The notes below the pieces were generated by a model. It was not told where the DNA came from. It saw only the letters and a list, made by a program, of their open reading frames with translations, and made no database searches. The position numbers and the translations under genes were made by a program. This document shows, one piece after another, positions 1-6,279 of a DNA stretch of 7,722 bases (the stretch's first letter is position 1; every line of letters begins with the position of its first letter). Source of the stretch: CAVRZY01 sp963725415 (GTDB taxonomy: Bacteria > Acidobacteriota > Terriglobia > Bryobacterales > Bryobacteraceae); assembly GCA_963725415.1 (NCBI GenBank), contig CAVRZY010000139.1, positions 1-7,722 on the forward strand, given 5' to 3'.

Positions 1-273
1 GCGCGCAAAGGCCAAATTGCCGGCCTGGAATCCATCCACTTCGACTGTTTCCCCAGCGGGCACACGGAGCTGACCCTGCTGGCCTGGTGGAGCAGCCGTC
101 GCATCTCGAAGGGACTGTTCGGGGTGTTCTCCGTCTACACAGTGTGCATGATTTTTGCCACCGTCTACCTGCGGTATCATTACACGATTGACCTGTTTGC
201 CGGCGCCGGCGTGGCCCTGGCGCTACTGGTGGCTGCGCCGCGAATCTACGGGAAGAGGCGATTGCTTGGCTGA
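1..273 (+). CDS. PAP2-superfamily phosphatase / IPC-synthase-like membrane protein, C-terminal part
   Basis: The gene is cut by the window edge; the last 90 codons are visible, ending at TGA 271-273. Two PAP2 signature blocks are seen: CFPSGH (residues 16-21 of the fragment) and RYHYTIDLFAG (about 56-66), carrying the two catalytic histidines and the aspartate of the phosphohydrolase/phosphotransferase fold. Hydrophobic stretches between and after them look like transmembrane helices, and the protein ends in a short basic tail (YGKRRLLG). The HYTID form of the last motif resembles the one in inositol-phosphorylceramide and sphingomyelin synthases, which move a phospho-head group onto ceramide; ordinary phosphatidate phosphatases are also possible. 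It lies directly upstream of the acyltransferase and SPT-like genes with a 1-bp gap, so co-transcription is likely. Family assignment is firm; the sphingolipid substrate is inferred from context. Confidence 0.82.
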   Translation, partial: ARKGQIAGLESIHFDCFPSGHTELTLLAWWSSRRISKGLFGVFSVYTVCMIFATVYLRYHYTIDLFAGAGVALALLVAAPRIYGKRRLLG

Positions 274-274
274 G

Positions 275-1381
275 ATGGAAGTGGTTCCAGTCCGAGACCG
301 CAAGGCGCTGCGCCGATTCCTGGCCTGGCCGTATTGGCTGTATCGCAACGACCCCTATTGGGTAGCGCCGCTGTGGATGGCCCAGAAGCAACTGTTGGAT
401 ACCCGCCGGCACCCCTTCTACGCGCATGCCGAGATGGAGTGTTTTCTGGCCCTGGGAGGCGGTCGGATTTTGGGCCGGATCGCGGCCATCCTGGACCGCA
501 GTTTCAACGACTTCCAGCACGAGCAGGCCGGATTCTTCGGTTTCTTTGAAAGCGTCAGGGATGCAGGCGTGGCCGGGGCCCTGTTGGCTGCCGCCCGCGA
601 CTGGCTGCTGGAGCGGGGCGCCCGCGTCATCCGGGGGCCCATGAACCCGTCCACCAACTACGAATGCGGATTGCTGGTAGACGGCTTCGACTCCAGCCCC
701 TGCGTCATGATGCCTTACAACCCGCGCTACTACGCCGAATTGATCGAACAGGCGGGTCTTCGGAAGGCCAAAGACCTCTACGCCTACGACCTTACCGATC
801 CCGGGGTCGCTGTCGAAAAGGTCGAGCGCATAGCCGATCGCGCGCTCCAGGCCAATCGCTTCCGCATCCGCCCCATTCGCCTGGAGGCTTTTGAATCCGA
901 GCTGGGGATCGTCTGGCAGATCTACAACTCGGCCTGGAGCCGCAACTGGGGCTTTTCGCCCATGTCCCGAGATGAAATCTCTTTCATGGCCCGCGACATG
1001 AAGCCCATTCTGGTTCCGGACCTGGTGCTGATCGGCGAGGTGGATGGCCGCCCGGTGGGCTTTGCCCTGGCCCTTCCGGACATCAATGAGGCGCTCAAGC
1101 GCGCCAAGGGCCATTTATTTCCCTTCGGCTTGCTGAAAATTTTGTACTATAAACAGTTCATACGTCGATTTCGAGTGATCACGCTGGGCGTGCAGGAGGA
1201 GTACCGAACGGCCGGCGTGGCGGCCGGCTTGTACGCCACTCTGATCCGGCGCGGCCGCCAACTCGGTTACAACCGTTGCGAAGTGTCGTGGGTTCTGGAT
1301 GATAATGTGCTAATGCAGCGTTCTGCGGAGGCACTCGGAGCTAGGCGGTACAAAACTTATCGAGTCTACGAATGGAACTGA
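275..1381 (+). CDS. GNAT-fold acyltransferase-like protein, candidate bacterial ceramide synthase
   Basis: This 368-aa soluble protein has no signal peptide or membrane segment. ATG 275 follows the upstream stop by one base (TGAGATG). A longer frame reaches back to 155 but only overlaps the PAP2 gene in another frame; TTG 266 is another possible start, 7 nt after GGAAGAGG. The N-terminal half has the family-like blocks YRNDPYWVAPL (23-33), GRIAAILDR (67-75) and RGPMNPSTNYECGLLVDGF (120-138). The C-terminal half is a GNAT domain, with an acyl-CoA-binding-like loop YRTAGVAAGLY at about 310-320 and a conserved-looking end, ALGARRYKTYRVYEW. Such proteins are usually annotated as N-acetyltransferase or hypothetical. 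Known bacterial ceramide synthase (Caulobacter bCerS) is also a GNAT-type protein encoded near spt. Position next to an SPT-like gene therefore suggests N-acylation of a sphingoid base, but this is inference. Its stop overlaps the longest possible start of the next gene. Confidence 0.8.
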   Translation: MEVVPVRDRKALRRFLAWPYWLYRNDPYWVAPLWMAQKQLLDTRRHPFYAHAEMECFLALGGGRILGRIAAILDRSFNDFQHEQAGFFGFFESVRDAGVAGALLAAARDWLLERGARVIRGPMNPSTNYECGLLVDGFDSSPCVMMPYNPRYYAELIEQAGLRKAKDLYAYDLTDPGVAVEKVERIADRALQANRFRIRPIRLEAFESELGIVWQIYNSAWSRNWGFSPMSRDEISFMARDMKPILVPDLVLIGEVDGRPVGFALALPDINEALKRAKGHLFPFGLLKILYYKQFIRRFRVITLGVQEEYRTAGVAAGLYATLIRRGRQLGYNRCEVSWVLDDNVLMQRSAEALGARRYKTYRVYEWN

Positions 1382-1386
1382 AAGAC

Positions 1387-2685
1387 ATGTCTACCGCAAC
1401 TGCTTCATCACTCGCCCCTGGCGAGGCCAAGGCTGGCCGCTCGAAGGATTTGTTAGAGAAGTGCCGCAATTATGGCCGTAATCTGGGCGGTCAGTTTGTG
1501 CGCCCCTGCGACGCGCAGGCGGCCGGCATCTATGTGTATTTCGAGGTGTTCAGCGGACACGAAGGCTGCGGTCCGGGCGAAATCTGGATGGGCGATCGCA
1601 AGATCCTCATGTTCGGCTCCAACGACTACCTGGACCTGATCACCCATCCCAAGGTCAAGGAGGCGGCCGCCGAGGCGGTCCGCAAGTACGGAACCGGCTG
1701 TAGCGGGTCGCGCCTGCTGAACGGGACGCTGGACCTGCACGTGCGGCTGGAAGCCGAACTGGCCGCCCTGGTCCAAAAAGAAGACGCCATGACCTTCGGC
1801 ACCGGCTTCCAGACCAACTACGCGGCTCTGGCCGGCCTGACCGAGAAGGGCGACGTGCTGGTGTGCGACCACAACCTGCATGCCAGCCTGGTGGACGGGG
1901 CCTTGCGCTCCTCGGCCCGCATCGTGCGCTTCCGTCACAATGACCTGGGGCACCTGGAGAGCTGCCTGCTGGCTTGCGCGCCGGAAGAAAGAGTCCTGAT
2001 CGTCTCCGAGAGCGTATTCAGCATGGAGGGGGACATGGCCGACCTGGCGGGCACGGCCGAGCTGGCGCGGCGTTACCAGGCCCGCCTGTACGTGGATGAA
2101 GCCCACGGAATCGGCGCTTTTGGACCAACCGGCGCGGGCGTGGCCGAACACCTGGGCGTGCTGGATGAAGTGGACATTGTGATGGGCACCTTCAGCAAGT
2201 CCCTGGCTTCGGTGGGCGGCTTTGTCGCTTCTTCCAAACCGGTGATCGAATATCTGAAGCACACCGCCCGCCCCTTCGTGTTCTCGGCCAGCCTGCCGCC
2301 GGCCTCGGTGGCCGCGGTCCTGGCGGCCCTCGAGGTCATGCGCGAGGAGCCGGAACGGCGCCAGAGGATGCACAGCGTGGCCGAGCATCTGCGCCAGGAA
2401 CTCCGCTCGCGGGGGTACTGGACTCTGGACGGGGGGACGCCCATCGTGCCCATCATTATTCCCAACGCCATCGACCTGTTGCGGCTGTGTCGGGCGCTGA
2501 TGGAAGAGGGCATCTACGCCAACCCGGTGTTGCGCCCCGCGGCCCGGCACAACCTGCTGCGCATTACCTGCACCGCGGCCCACACCGAGGCCCACGTGGA
2601 TCGCCTGCTGGAATCCCTCGCTCGGGTGTCCGGGTACCTGGATATCGATCTGCTGTCGGCCCCAAGCGCGTCTGCCGAGGAGTAG
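1387..2685 (+). CDS. spt: Serine palmitoyltransferase-like alpha-oxoamine synthase (PLP-dependent)
   Basis: This 432-aa fold-type I PLP enzyme belongs to the alpha-oxoamine synthase family (SPT, KBL, BioF, HemA). Visible motifs are SNDYLDL, GTGCSGSRLLNGTLDLH (102-118), DHNLHAS with the cofactor-stacking histidine (H165), SVFSMEGD, DEAHGIGAFGPTGAG (D237 and H240) and GTFSKS with the PLP lysine (K271). The N-terminal block DAQAAGIYVYF and the phrase MFGSNDYLDLITHPKVKEAA resemble Bacteroides-type SPT more than BioF, and no biotin genes are near. The expected reaction condenses L-serine with a long-chain acyl-CoA or acyl-ACP to give 3-ketosphinganine, the first step of sphingolipid synthesis, in the cytosol. 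Start: ATG 1387 has GGAA 9 nt upstream; ATG 1372, inside the previous gene, is also possible and adds five residues. Alternatives are 2-amino-3-ketobutyrate CoA ligase or an AOS enzyme of secondary metabolism. Family certain, SPT activity probable. Confidence 0.85.
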   Translation: MSTATASSLAPGEAKAGRSKDLLEKCRNYGRNLGGQFVRPCDAQAAGIYVYFEVFSGHEGCGPGEIWMGDRKILMFGSNDYLDLITHPKVKEAAAEAVRKYGTGCSGSRLLNGTLDLHVRLEAELAALVQKEDAMTFGTGFQTNYAALAGLTEKGDVLVCDHNLHASLVDGALRSSARIVRFRHNDLGHLESCLLACAPEERVLIVSESVFSMEGDMADLAGTAELARRYQARLYVDEAHGIGAFGPTGAGVAEHLGVLDEVDIVMGTFSKSLASVGGFVASSKPVIEYLKHTARPFVFSASLPPASVAAVLAALEVMREEPERRQRMHSVAEHLRQELRSRGYWTLDGGTPIVPIIIPNAIDLLRLCRALMEEGIYANPVLRPAARHNLLRITCTAAHTEAHVDRLLESLARVSGYLDIDLLSAPSASAEE

Positions 2686-2711
2686 GCGGCCAGGCCGTCG
2701 TGGACTACTAA

Positions 2712-2846
2712 GGAATTGACGATTGACTCATTGAGAATTGACTCATTGATGATTGACTCATTGACGATTGACTCATTGACGATTGACTCATTGACGATTG
2801 AGGATTGGGGCGTCCTGCTGCGCCAGGCACAGCAATCGTCAATTCC
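2712..2846. repeat. 14-bp perfect inverted repeat enclosing the tandem array
   Basis: GGAATTGACGATTG at 2712-2725 is exactly mirrored by CAATCGTCAATTCC at 2833-2846. The left arm overlaps the first 15-bp unit. The 107-bp spacing makes a simple intrinsic terminator unlikely, and there is no T-run after either arm. The arrangement resembles a small repeat unit with terminal inverted repeats. It lies between the convergent SPT-like and M20 genes, so it could still slow or end transcription from both sides. Confidence 0.85.
2721..2795. repeat. Five tandem copies of a 15-bp repeat
   Basis: The unit is GATTGACTCATTGAC. Copies start at 2721, 2736, 2751, 2766 and 2781; the last three are identical and the first two differ at one or two bases. 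A degraded sixth copy starts at 2796 and a partial unit lies just before 2721. Each unit holds two ATTGA(C/T/G) words, so this word recurs with spacings of about 8 and 7 bp. It is AT-richer than the genes on either side. It sits in the gap between two convergent genes and is not coding. It could be a variable-number repeat or a protein-binding array; function unknown. Confidence 0.95.
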
Positions 2847-2884
2847 CCCGGCATAGCCGCTCGGCCCGCCTGAGGGCGCTGCTT

Positions 2885-4294
2885 CTACTGTTTGGAGGCG
2901 GCCACTTCGAGTACCGCGGTCCAGAGGAACTCGAGCATTTCTTCGAGCGAGCCTTCGGGAATGCGCTCGTCATCGGTGTGGGCGCTGCCGACTTCGCGGT
3001 CTTTCTCGTCCACGATCGGGCCAAAACCGTAGGCCTGGACGCCGCGGGCGCGCAACTGGGCCATGTCGGTAGCGCCGGTGAGCATGGAGGGCAGGGTAAC
3101 GGCGCTGGGGAACAAGCGCTGCTGGGCGGTTTCCAGGGCACGGAACATATCGGTGTCGATGCGCGAGGCGGCGCCCGCCGGGCGGCCCTTGCGTTCCGTC
3201 GGCACAACTTCCACGTTGGGGTCGGCGATAATCCGCCGCAGCTCCGCGCAGATTTTCTCCATGTCCTCATCGGGTAGCGCGCGCACGTCCAGATAGGCGT
3301 CCGCCTCGGAGGGAATGACGTTGGAGCGGAAGCCCGCCCGGATGAGAGTGGGGCTGATGGAGGTGCGCAGGACCGAATAATGAAACGGGTCGTGCTCGGC
3401 AAAGTAACGCTCGATTTCCGGGGCCTGCGCGGGATCCAGAATGTGGGTGTAGCGGTAGGCCTCCTCGGGCGCGCTCACGGCGGCCAGGCGCTCGAAGTAG
3501 GCGCGGGTCGTGTCGTTAAGCCGCATCGGGGGCTGCCAGGCGCCGACTTTGGCCACGGCCGCAGCCAGGCGAACCACCGCGTTGTCCAGCCTGGGCACCG
3601 AAGCGTGCCCGGCCGTGCCGTGAGCAATCAGCCGCACCGGGCGGGGGATCTTCTCGGTGGTCGAAATGACGACCCGCCGCGCGGTTCCATCGCGGGAGAA
3701 AATCGAGCCGCCCTCGGCCAGCGCGTATTCGGCTTCGATCTCCTTCCAGTGCCGGTCCACCAGGAAGTCGATCCCCACGCGTGTGCTGCCTTCCTCTCCC
3801 GCTTCGGCCAGGAAGATCACGTCGCGGTCGAGCTTCACGTTCAGGCGTTTCAGCAGCAGCATCAGCATCAGCCCGGCCGCCACGTGGGGCTTGTCATCGC
3901 GGGCCCCGCGTGCGTAGATGTAGCCGCCCTTGCGGATGGCGGCGAACGGATCCACGGACCATCTGGCTTTCTGTACGCCTACCACATCGGTGTGGCCCAT
4001 GATGAGCACGGGCCGCTTGGAGCCGTTCCCCGGCAGCCTGGCCAGGAGGTTGGCGCGCGTGGGATCGAGCGCCAGGATGCGGCTCAAGATGTCCTCCCGC
4101 TCCAGCACTTTCAGCAGGTAGAGCGCGGCCTTGGTTTCGTTCCCCGGCGGATCGCTGGTGTCGATGCGCAGTAGCGCCAAAAAGTGCTCGACGGCCTCCG
4201 GCCCCACTTTGCCCCAATCGACACGGTACTTTTCAGCCGCCGGCAACTGCGCGGCGGCCAGCATCATCCAGATCGCTATGACGAATCGGCGCAT
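2885..4294 (-). CDS. Secreted M20-family zinc metallopeptidase/amidohydrolase
   Basis: This 469-aa protein has a signal peptide (basic MRR, then a hydrophobic stretch, likely cut after LPAA near residue 20), so it acts in the periplasm or outside. It carries the two-metal M20 site: GHTDVVG (H101, D103), GARDDK (D133 bridging), AEAGEEG (catalytic E167, metal E168), LAEGGS (E194) and SAHTDD (H439). GTAGHASVP (H230) belongs to the inserted dimerisation domain. Length and the N-terminal block LLRIDTSDPPGNE fit the carboxypeptidase/PM20D1-like branch, whose members hydrolyse C-terminal residues or N-acyl amino acids. Substrate here is unknown. Start ATG 4294 has a strong Shine-Dalgarno sequence. 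It is convergent with the SPT-like gene and seems monocistronic. All key residues are present, so it should be active. Confidence 0.93.
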   Translation of the reverse strand: MRRFVIAIWMMLAAAQLPAAEKYRVDWGKVGPEAVEHFLALLRIDTSDPPGNETKAALYLLKVLEREDILSRILALDPTRANLLARLPGNGSKRPVLIMGHTDVVGVQKARWSVDPFAAIRKGGYIYARGARDDKPHVAAGLMLMLLLKRLNVKLDRDVIFLAEAGEEGSTRVGIDFLVDRHWKEIEAEYALAEGGSIFSRDGTARRVVISTTEKIPRPVRLIAHGTAGHASVPRLDNAVVRLAAAVAKVGAWQPPMRLNDTTRAYFERLAAVSAPEEAYRYTHILDPAQAPEIERYFAEHDPFHYSVLRTSISPTLIRAGFRSNVIPSEADAYLDVRALPDEDMEKICAELRRIIADPNVEVVPTERKGRPAGAASRIDTDMFRALETAQQRLFPSAVTLPSMLTGATDMAQLRARGVQAYGFGPIVDEKDREVGSAHTDDERIPEGSLEEMLEFLWTAVLEVAASKQ

Positions 4295-4300
4295 CGTCGT

Positions 4301-4308
4301 TCCCCCTC
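4301..4308 (-). promoter_or_regulatory. Strong ribosome binding site of the M20 gene
   Basis: Read on the minus strand, GAGGGGGA is followed by a 6-nt spacer and ATG at 4294. This is the clearest Shine-Dalgarno sequence in the window and supports that start. No convincing -10/-35 pair was found in the roughly 100 bp upstream. Confidence 0.7.
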
Positions 4309-4408
4309 ACTTCTCTGGGACAAACCCATGGTAGCATCCCGACACGTTGGGGCTTTGATTGCTTTTAGCCTCAATACTGTTCAGTTAAGGCGGCAAAACG
4401 CTGGGACA

Positions 4409-4442
4409 GACAGCCAATTTCCAAAAGCAGGAAATTGGTGTC
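4409..4442. repeat. REP-like hairpin
   Basis: CCAATTTCC (4414-4422) and GGAAATTGG (4430-4438) form a perfect 9-bp stem with a 7-nt loop. Four more pairs (4409-4412 with 4439-4442) extend it across a single bulged G at 4413. No T-run follows on either strand, so it is not a standard terminator. It looks like an intergenic REP-type palindrome and lies about 115-150 bp upstream of the M20 start codon. Confidence 0.75.
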
Positions 4443-4476
4443 GGTTGGCATGGTCGGATCGCCCACCGAAGGGGAT

Positions 4477-4548
4477 GAAAATCGGGGACAGGCAACGGCG
4501 TCCACGCGCAAACAACGCTTGGGACGCCGTTGCCAGTCCCCGATTTTC
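4477..4548. repeat. Large REP-like palindrome, 27-bp arms
   Basis: The arm at 4477-4503 begins GAAAATCGGGGACAGGC. Its mirror at 4522-4548 matches at 26 of 27 positions (A-A opposition at 4489/4536), with an 18-nt loop at 4504-4521. Pieces of the same element recur at 4992-5028 (right arm) and 6280-6296 (left arm, 17 of 17 bases identical). Such dispersed palindromes with a GGGGACAGGC core are typical of REP elements mobilised by RAYT transposases; no RAYT gene is in this window. The stem is far longer than a normal terminator and lacks a U-tract. Confidence 0.88.
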
Positions 4549-4551
4549 GAG
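4515..4551 (+). repeat. Direct repeat, copy 1 (within REP palindrome)
   Basis: This 37-bp segment covers the end of the loop and the right arm of the large palindrome, starting ACGCTTGGGACGCCG and ending CGATTTTCGAG. It matches copy 2 at 4992-5028 at 34 of 37 positions in the same orientation. Confidence 0.9.
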
Positions 4552-4707
4552 GGAGTCCCCGAATTGCAGGCGCGTCGATGAACCGGGGCAGAGAGCAGGA
4601 CCGAGACTTTGAAGTTTCTGGAGAGAATGGCCGAGCCGGTGGCGCTATCCGGGCGGCCGCGGTCCGGAAATGTTGGAGTGGTTTTGTCGAGGATCTTCGA
4701 GGTAAGA

Positions 4708-4985
4708 AGCTATGATAAGGGCCGCCCGGTGCGCCGCACTCCCTACCCGGTGCAGGCCGTGCGCTTCGGCAAGAACCTCACCCTGGTGGCACTGGGCGGG
4801 GAGGTGGTAGTGGACTACGTGCTGCGCGCCAAGCGCGACTTCAACGCCGCCAAAGAGCCGCTGGTGGTGGCGGGCTATTCCAACGACGTGACCAGCCCGG
4901 CCCGCTGGCCGAGGACGTCGAAGAACGGGTCTTCTCCGCCATCCGCAATGTCTTGAAGAGGGTGGGGCGAGGGGGGCGCCGGTAG
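4708..4985 (+). pseudogene. Neutral/alkaline ceramidase, degraded C-terminal fragment
   Basis: In one frame the translation YPVQAVRFGKNLTLVALGG (from 4744) continues with EVVVDYVLRAKRDF and then VVAGYSNDV (to about 4890). This run resembles the late catalytic-domain region of neutral ceramidase-family lipid hydrolases of environmental bacteria. The frame then breaks: GPLAEDVEERVFSAIRNVLK, typical of the C-terminus, continues in a different frame from 4899 to TAG 4983-4985. The roughly 30-40 residues expected between NDV and GPLAED are missing, so an internal deletion with frameshift lies near 4891-4898. The N-terminal several hundred residues are absent, and upstream sequence cannot be assigned. 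An intact enzyme would release fatty acid and sphingoid base from ceramide. This remnant cannot work. It is flanked by 37-bp direct repeats. Family call is by motif memory only. Confidence 0.7.
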
Positions 4986-4991
4986 GTAGAC

Positions 4992-5028
4992 ACGCTTGGG
5001 ACGCCGAAGCCAGTCTCCGATTTTCGAG
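4992..5028 (+). repeat. Direct repeat, copy 2 (REP right half)
   Basis: This 37-bp segment has the same orientation as 4515-4551, with three differences (TTG to AAG in the middle, and one C to T). The left arm of the palindrome is missing here; the sequence before it is the tail of the ceramidase remnant, whose stop is only 6 bp upstream. The two copies therefore bracket the remnant. Confidence 0.9.
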
Positions 5029-5124
5029 AGATGACTCGGGCAGATCCGTAACCTGAATCCCGGCCGCAGCGCCTGCCACAGTGATGAGTCGACGGTTTCG
5101 GTGAGCCCCGAAGGGCGACCGGGG

Positions 5125-6216
5125 GTGTGTGTGCGATCTTGGATCCTTTTCCTGCTTGAGCTTTGCTGGTTGGTTGGCGCGGTTCTGGCCCAAAGAGCAG
5201 AGCTGCGGACCGTTCAGACGGTTCAGATGCCCGGGCAGATTGACGGCAACAGTCCAGCCTTCTGGCGGGACGGCCAGTTCCACCTTCTCAGTTCGACAGG
5301 AGTCCCGACGATCCGAGTTGGCACGGACCAGTTCTCGATGTACGAACCAGAAGAGATCACGGTGGATCGCGGCAATCACTATCCGATGTGGATCGAAGCC
5401 GCCTGGGTGGACGGCGATGGGACCGTGTACGGCTGGTATCACCACGAACCCGGCGGGGTCTGCAAGGGCGTGGCGCTGAGTGCGCCGCAAATCGGCGCGG
5501 TGGTCTCCTATGACGGCGGAAACACCTTCTATGATCAGGGCATCATCCTGGCATCGGGGGACCCTGTGGACTGCAACGCGAAGAACGGTTTTTTTGCCGG
5601 CGGCCATGGCGATTTCTCGGTGATCACCGATCGGGACCAGAAGTACTTCTACTTTTTCTTCACCAATTACGGGGGAGAGGTTGCCGGTCAGGGGGTGGCT
5701 GTGGCCCGGTTGGCCATGGAAGATCGAATCAACCCGGTGGGCGCGCTCCAGAAGTACTTTGACGGCAGTTGGGCGGAACCCGGCCTTGGGGGGCGCGTGA
5801 CGCCGGTGTTTCCGGCTGCGGTGAGTTGGCAGCGCTCCGACACCAACTCGTTCTGGGGGCCATCCATCCACTGGAACACGCACCTGGAGACCTACGTGGT
5901 GCTGCTCAACCACGCCTGCTGCAAGCCAAATTGGCCCCAGGAAGGAATCTACATCAGCTTCAACCCGGATGTGAGCAATCCGGCTGGATGGGGCCGGCCG
6001 GAGAAGATCCTGCAGAATATAGGCTATTCGCCAGGCTACTACCCGCAGGTTTTGGGCACGGGTCCGGGAGAAACGGACACGTTGGCGGGAGCGGTGGCGC
6101 GGTTGTATGTGCATGGCCGGTCGAATTGGGAAATCAGTTTCAGCAAAGTCAGTGCTCCCGAGCCGGACCCGGACCCGGAACCAGAACCGCCGCCACCACC
6201 CGAACCAGAACCCTGA
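5125..6216 (+). CDS. Secreted beta-propeller-like protein with Pro/Glu/Asp-rich tail
   Basis: This protein of 363 aa has a signal peptide (hydrophobic WILFLLELCWLVGAVLA, cut before QRAEL). Three GTG starts are possible: 5101, 5125 and 5131. GTG 5125 is preferred because GAAGGG lies 10 nt upstream and the signal peptide is then compact. The mature part has recurring aromatic/glycine strand motifs such as NSPAFWRDGQFHLLSS, GTVYGWYHHEP, GDFSVITDRDQKYFYFFF and LETYVVLLNHACC. This resembles five-bladed propellers of glycosidase (GH43/GH32/sialidase-like) type, but no catalytic set can be assigned. Cysteines (GGVC, DCN, ACC) could form disulfides. The last 18 or so residues are PEPDPDPEPEPPPPPEPEP-like and may be a linker or wall/surface spacer; nothing follows it, so a C-terminal domain may have been lost. 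No operon partner. Function unknown. Confidence 0.75.
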   Translation: MCVRSWILFLLELCWLVGAVLAQRAELRTVQTVQMPGQIDGNSPAFWRDGQFHLLSSTGVPTIRVGTDQFSMYEPEEITVDRGNHYPMWIEAAWVDGDGTVYGWYHHEPGGVCKGVALSAPQIGAVVSYDGGNTFYDQGIILASGDPVDCNAKNGFFAGGHGDFSVITDRDQKYFYFFFTNYGGEVAGQGVAVARLAMEDRINPVGALQKYFDGSWAEPGLGGRVTPVFPAAVSWQRSDTNSFWGPSIHWNTHLETYVVLLNHACCKPNWPQEGIYISFNPDVSNPAGWGRPEKILQNIGYSPGYYPQVLGTGPGETDTLAGAVARLYVHGRSNWEISFSKVSAPEPDPDPEPEPPPPPEPEP

Positions 6217-6279
6217 GCCAGCAGCACAGGAACAGCCCACTGCGATCCAGACAGTGGGAATGACACGCTGCAAAAAGCG

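Larger units (their letters stand above)
4309..4707. other. Gene-free stretch with REP-like palindromes
   Basis: This stretch lies between the start of the M20 gene (divergent side) and the ceramidase remnant. No open frame in it resembles a known protein. It contains two separate palindromic elements (listed individually) and must hold the promoter of the minus-strand M20 gene. Positions 4552-4707 show nothing recognisable and may be decayed coding sequence. Confidence 0.6.

Noticed and set aside
1453..2595. Long minus-strand open frame (380 codons) opposite the SPT-like gene
   Set aside because: It is the antisense shadow of a GC-rich gene with clear AOS motifs; its translation is low-complexity and matches nothing.
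2721..2795. CRISPR array
   Set aside because: The 15-bp units are directly adjacent with no spacers and there are no cas genes.
2833..2884. Intrinsic terminator between the convergent genes
   Set aside because: Only weak short stems are present and no T-run follows on either strand.
3380..4174. Plus-strand open frame opposite the M20 gene
   Set aside because: All M20 metal-site motifs are on the minus strand in one frame, so this is antisense noise.
4609..4707. N-terminal part of a real 115-aa protein leading into the ceramidase segment
   Set aside because: These codons show no family resemblance and no ribosome binding site; only sequence from about 4708 fits the ceramidase pattern.
4645..6273. 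Long minus-strand open frame (542 codons) across the ceramidase remnant and propeller gene
   Set aside because: It runs through REP repeats and opposite a gene with a signal peptide and propeller motifs; the Arg/His/Pro-rich translation looks like a shadow.
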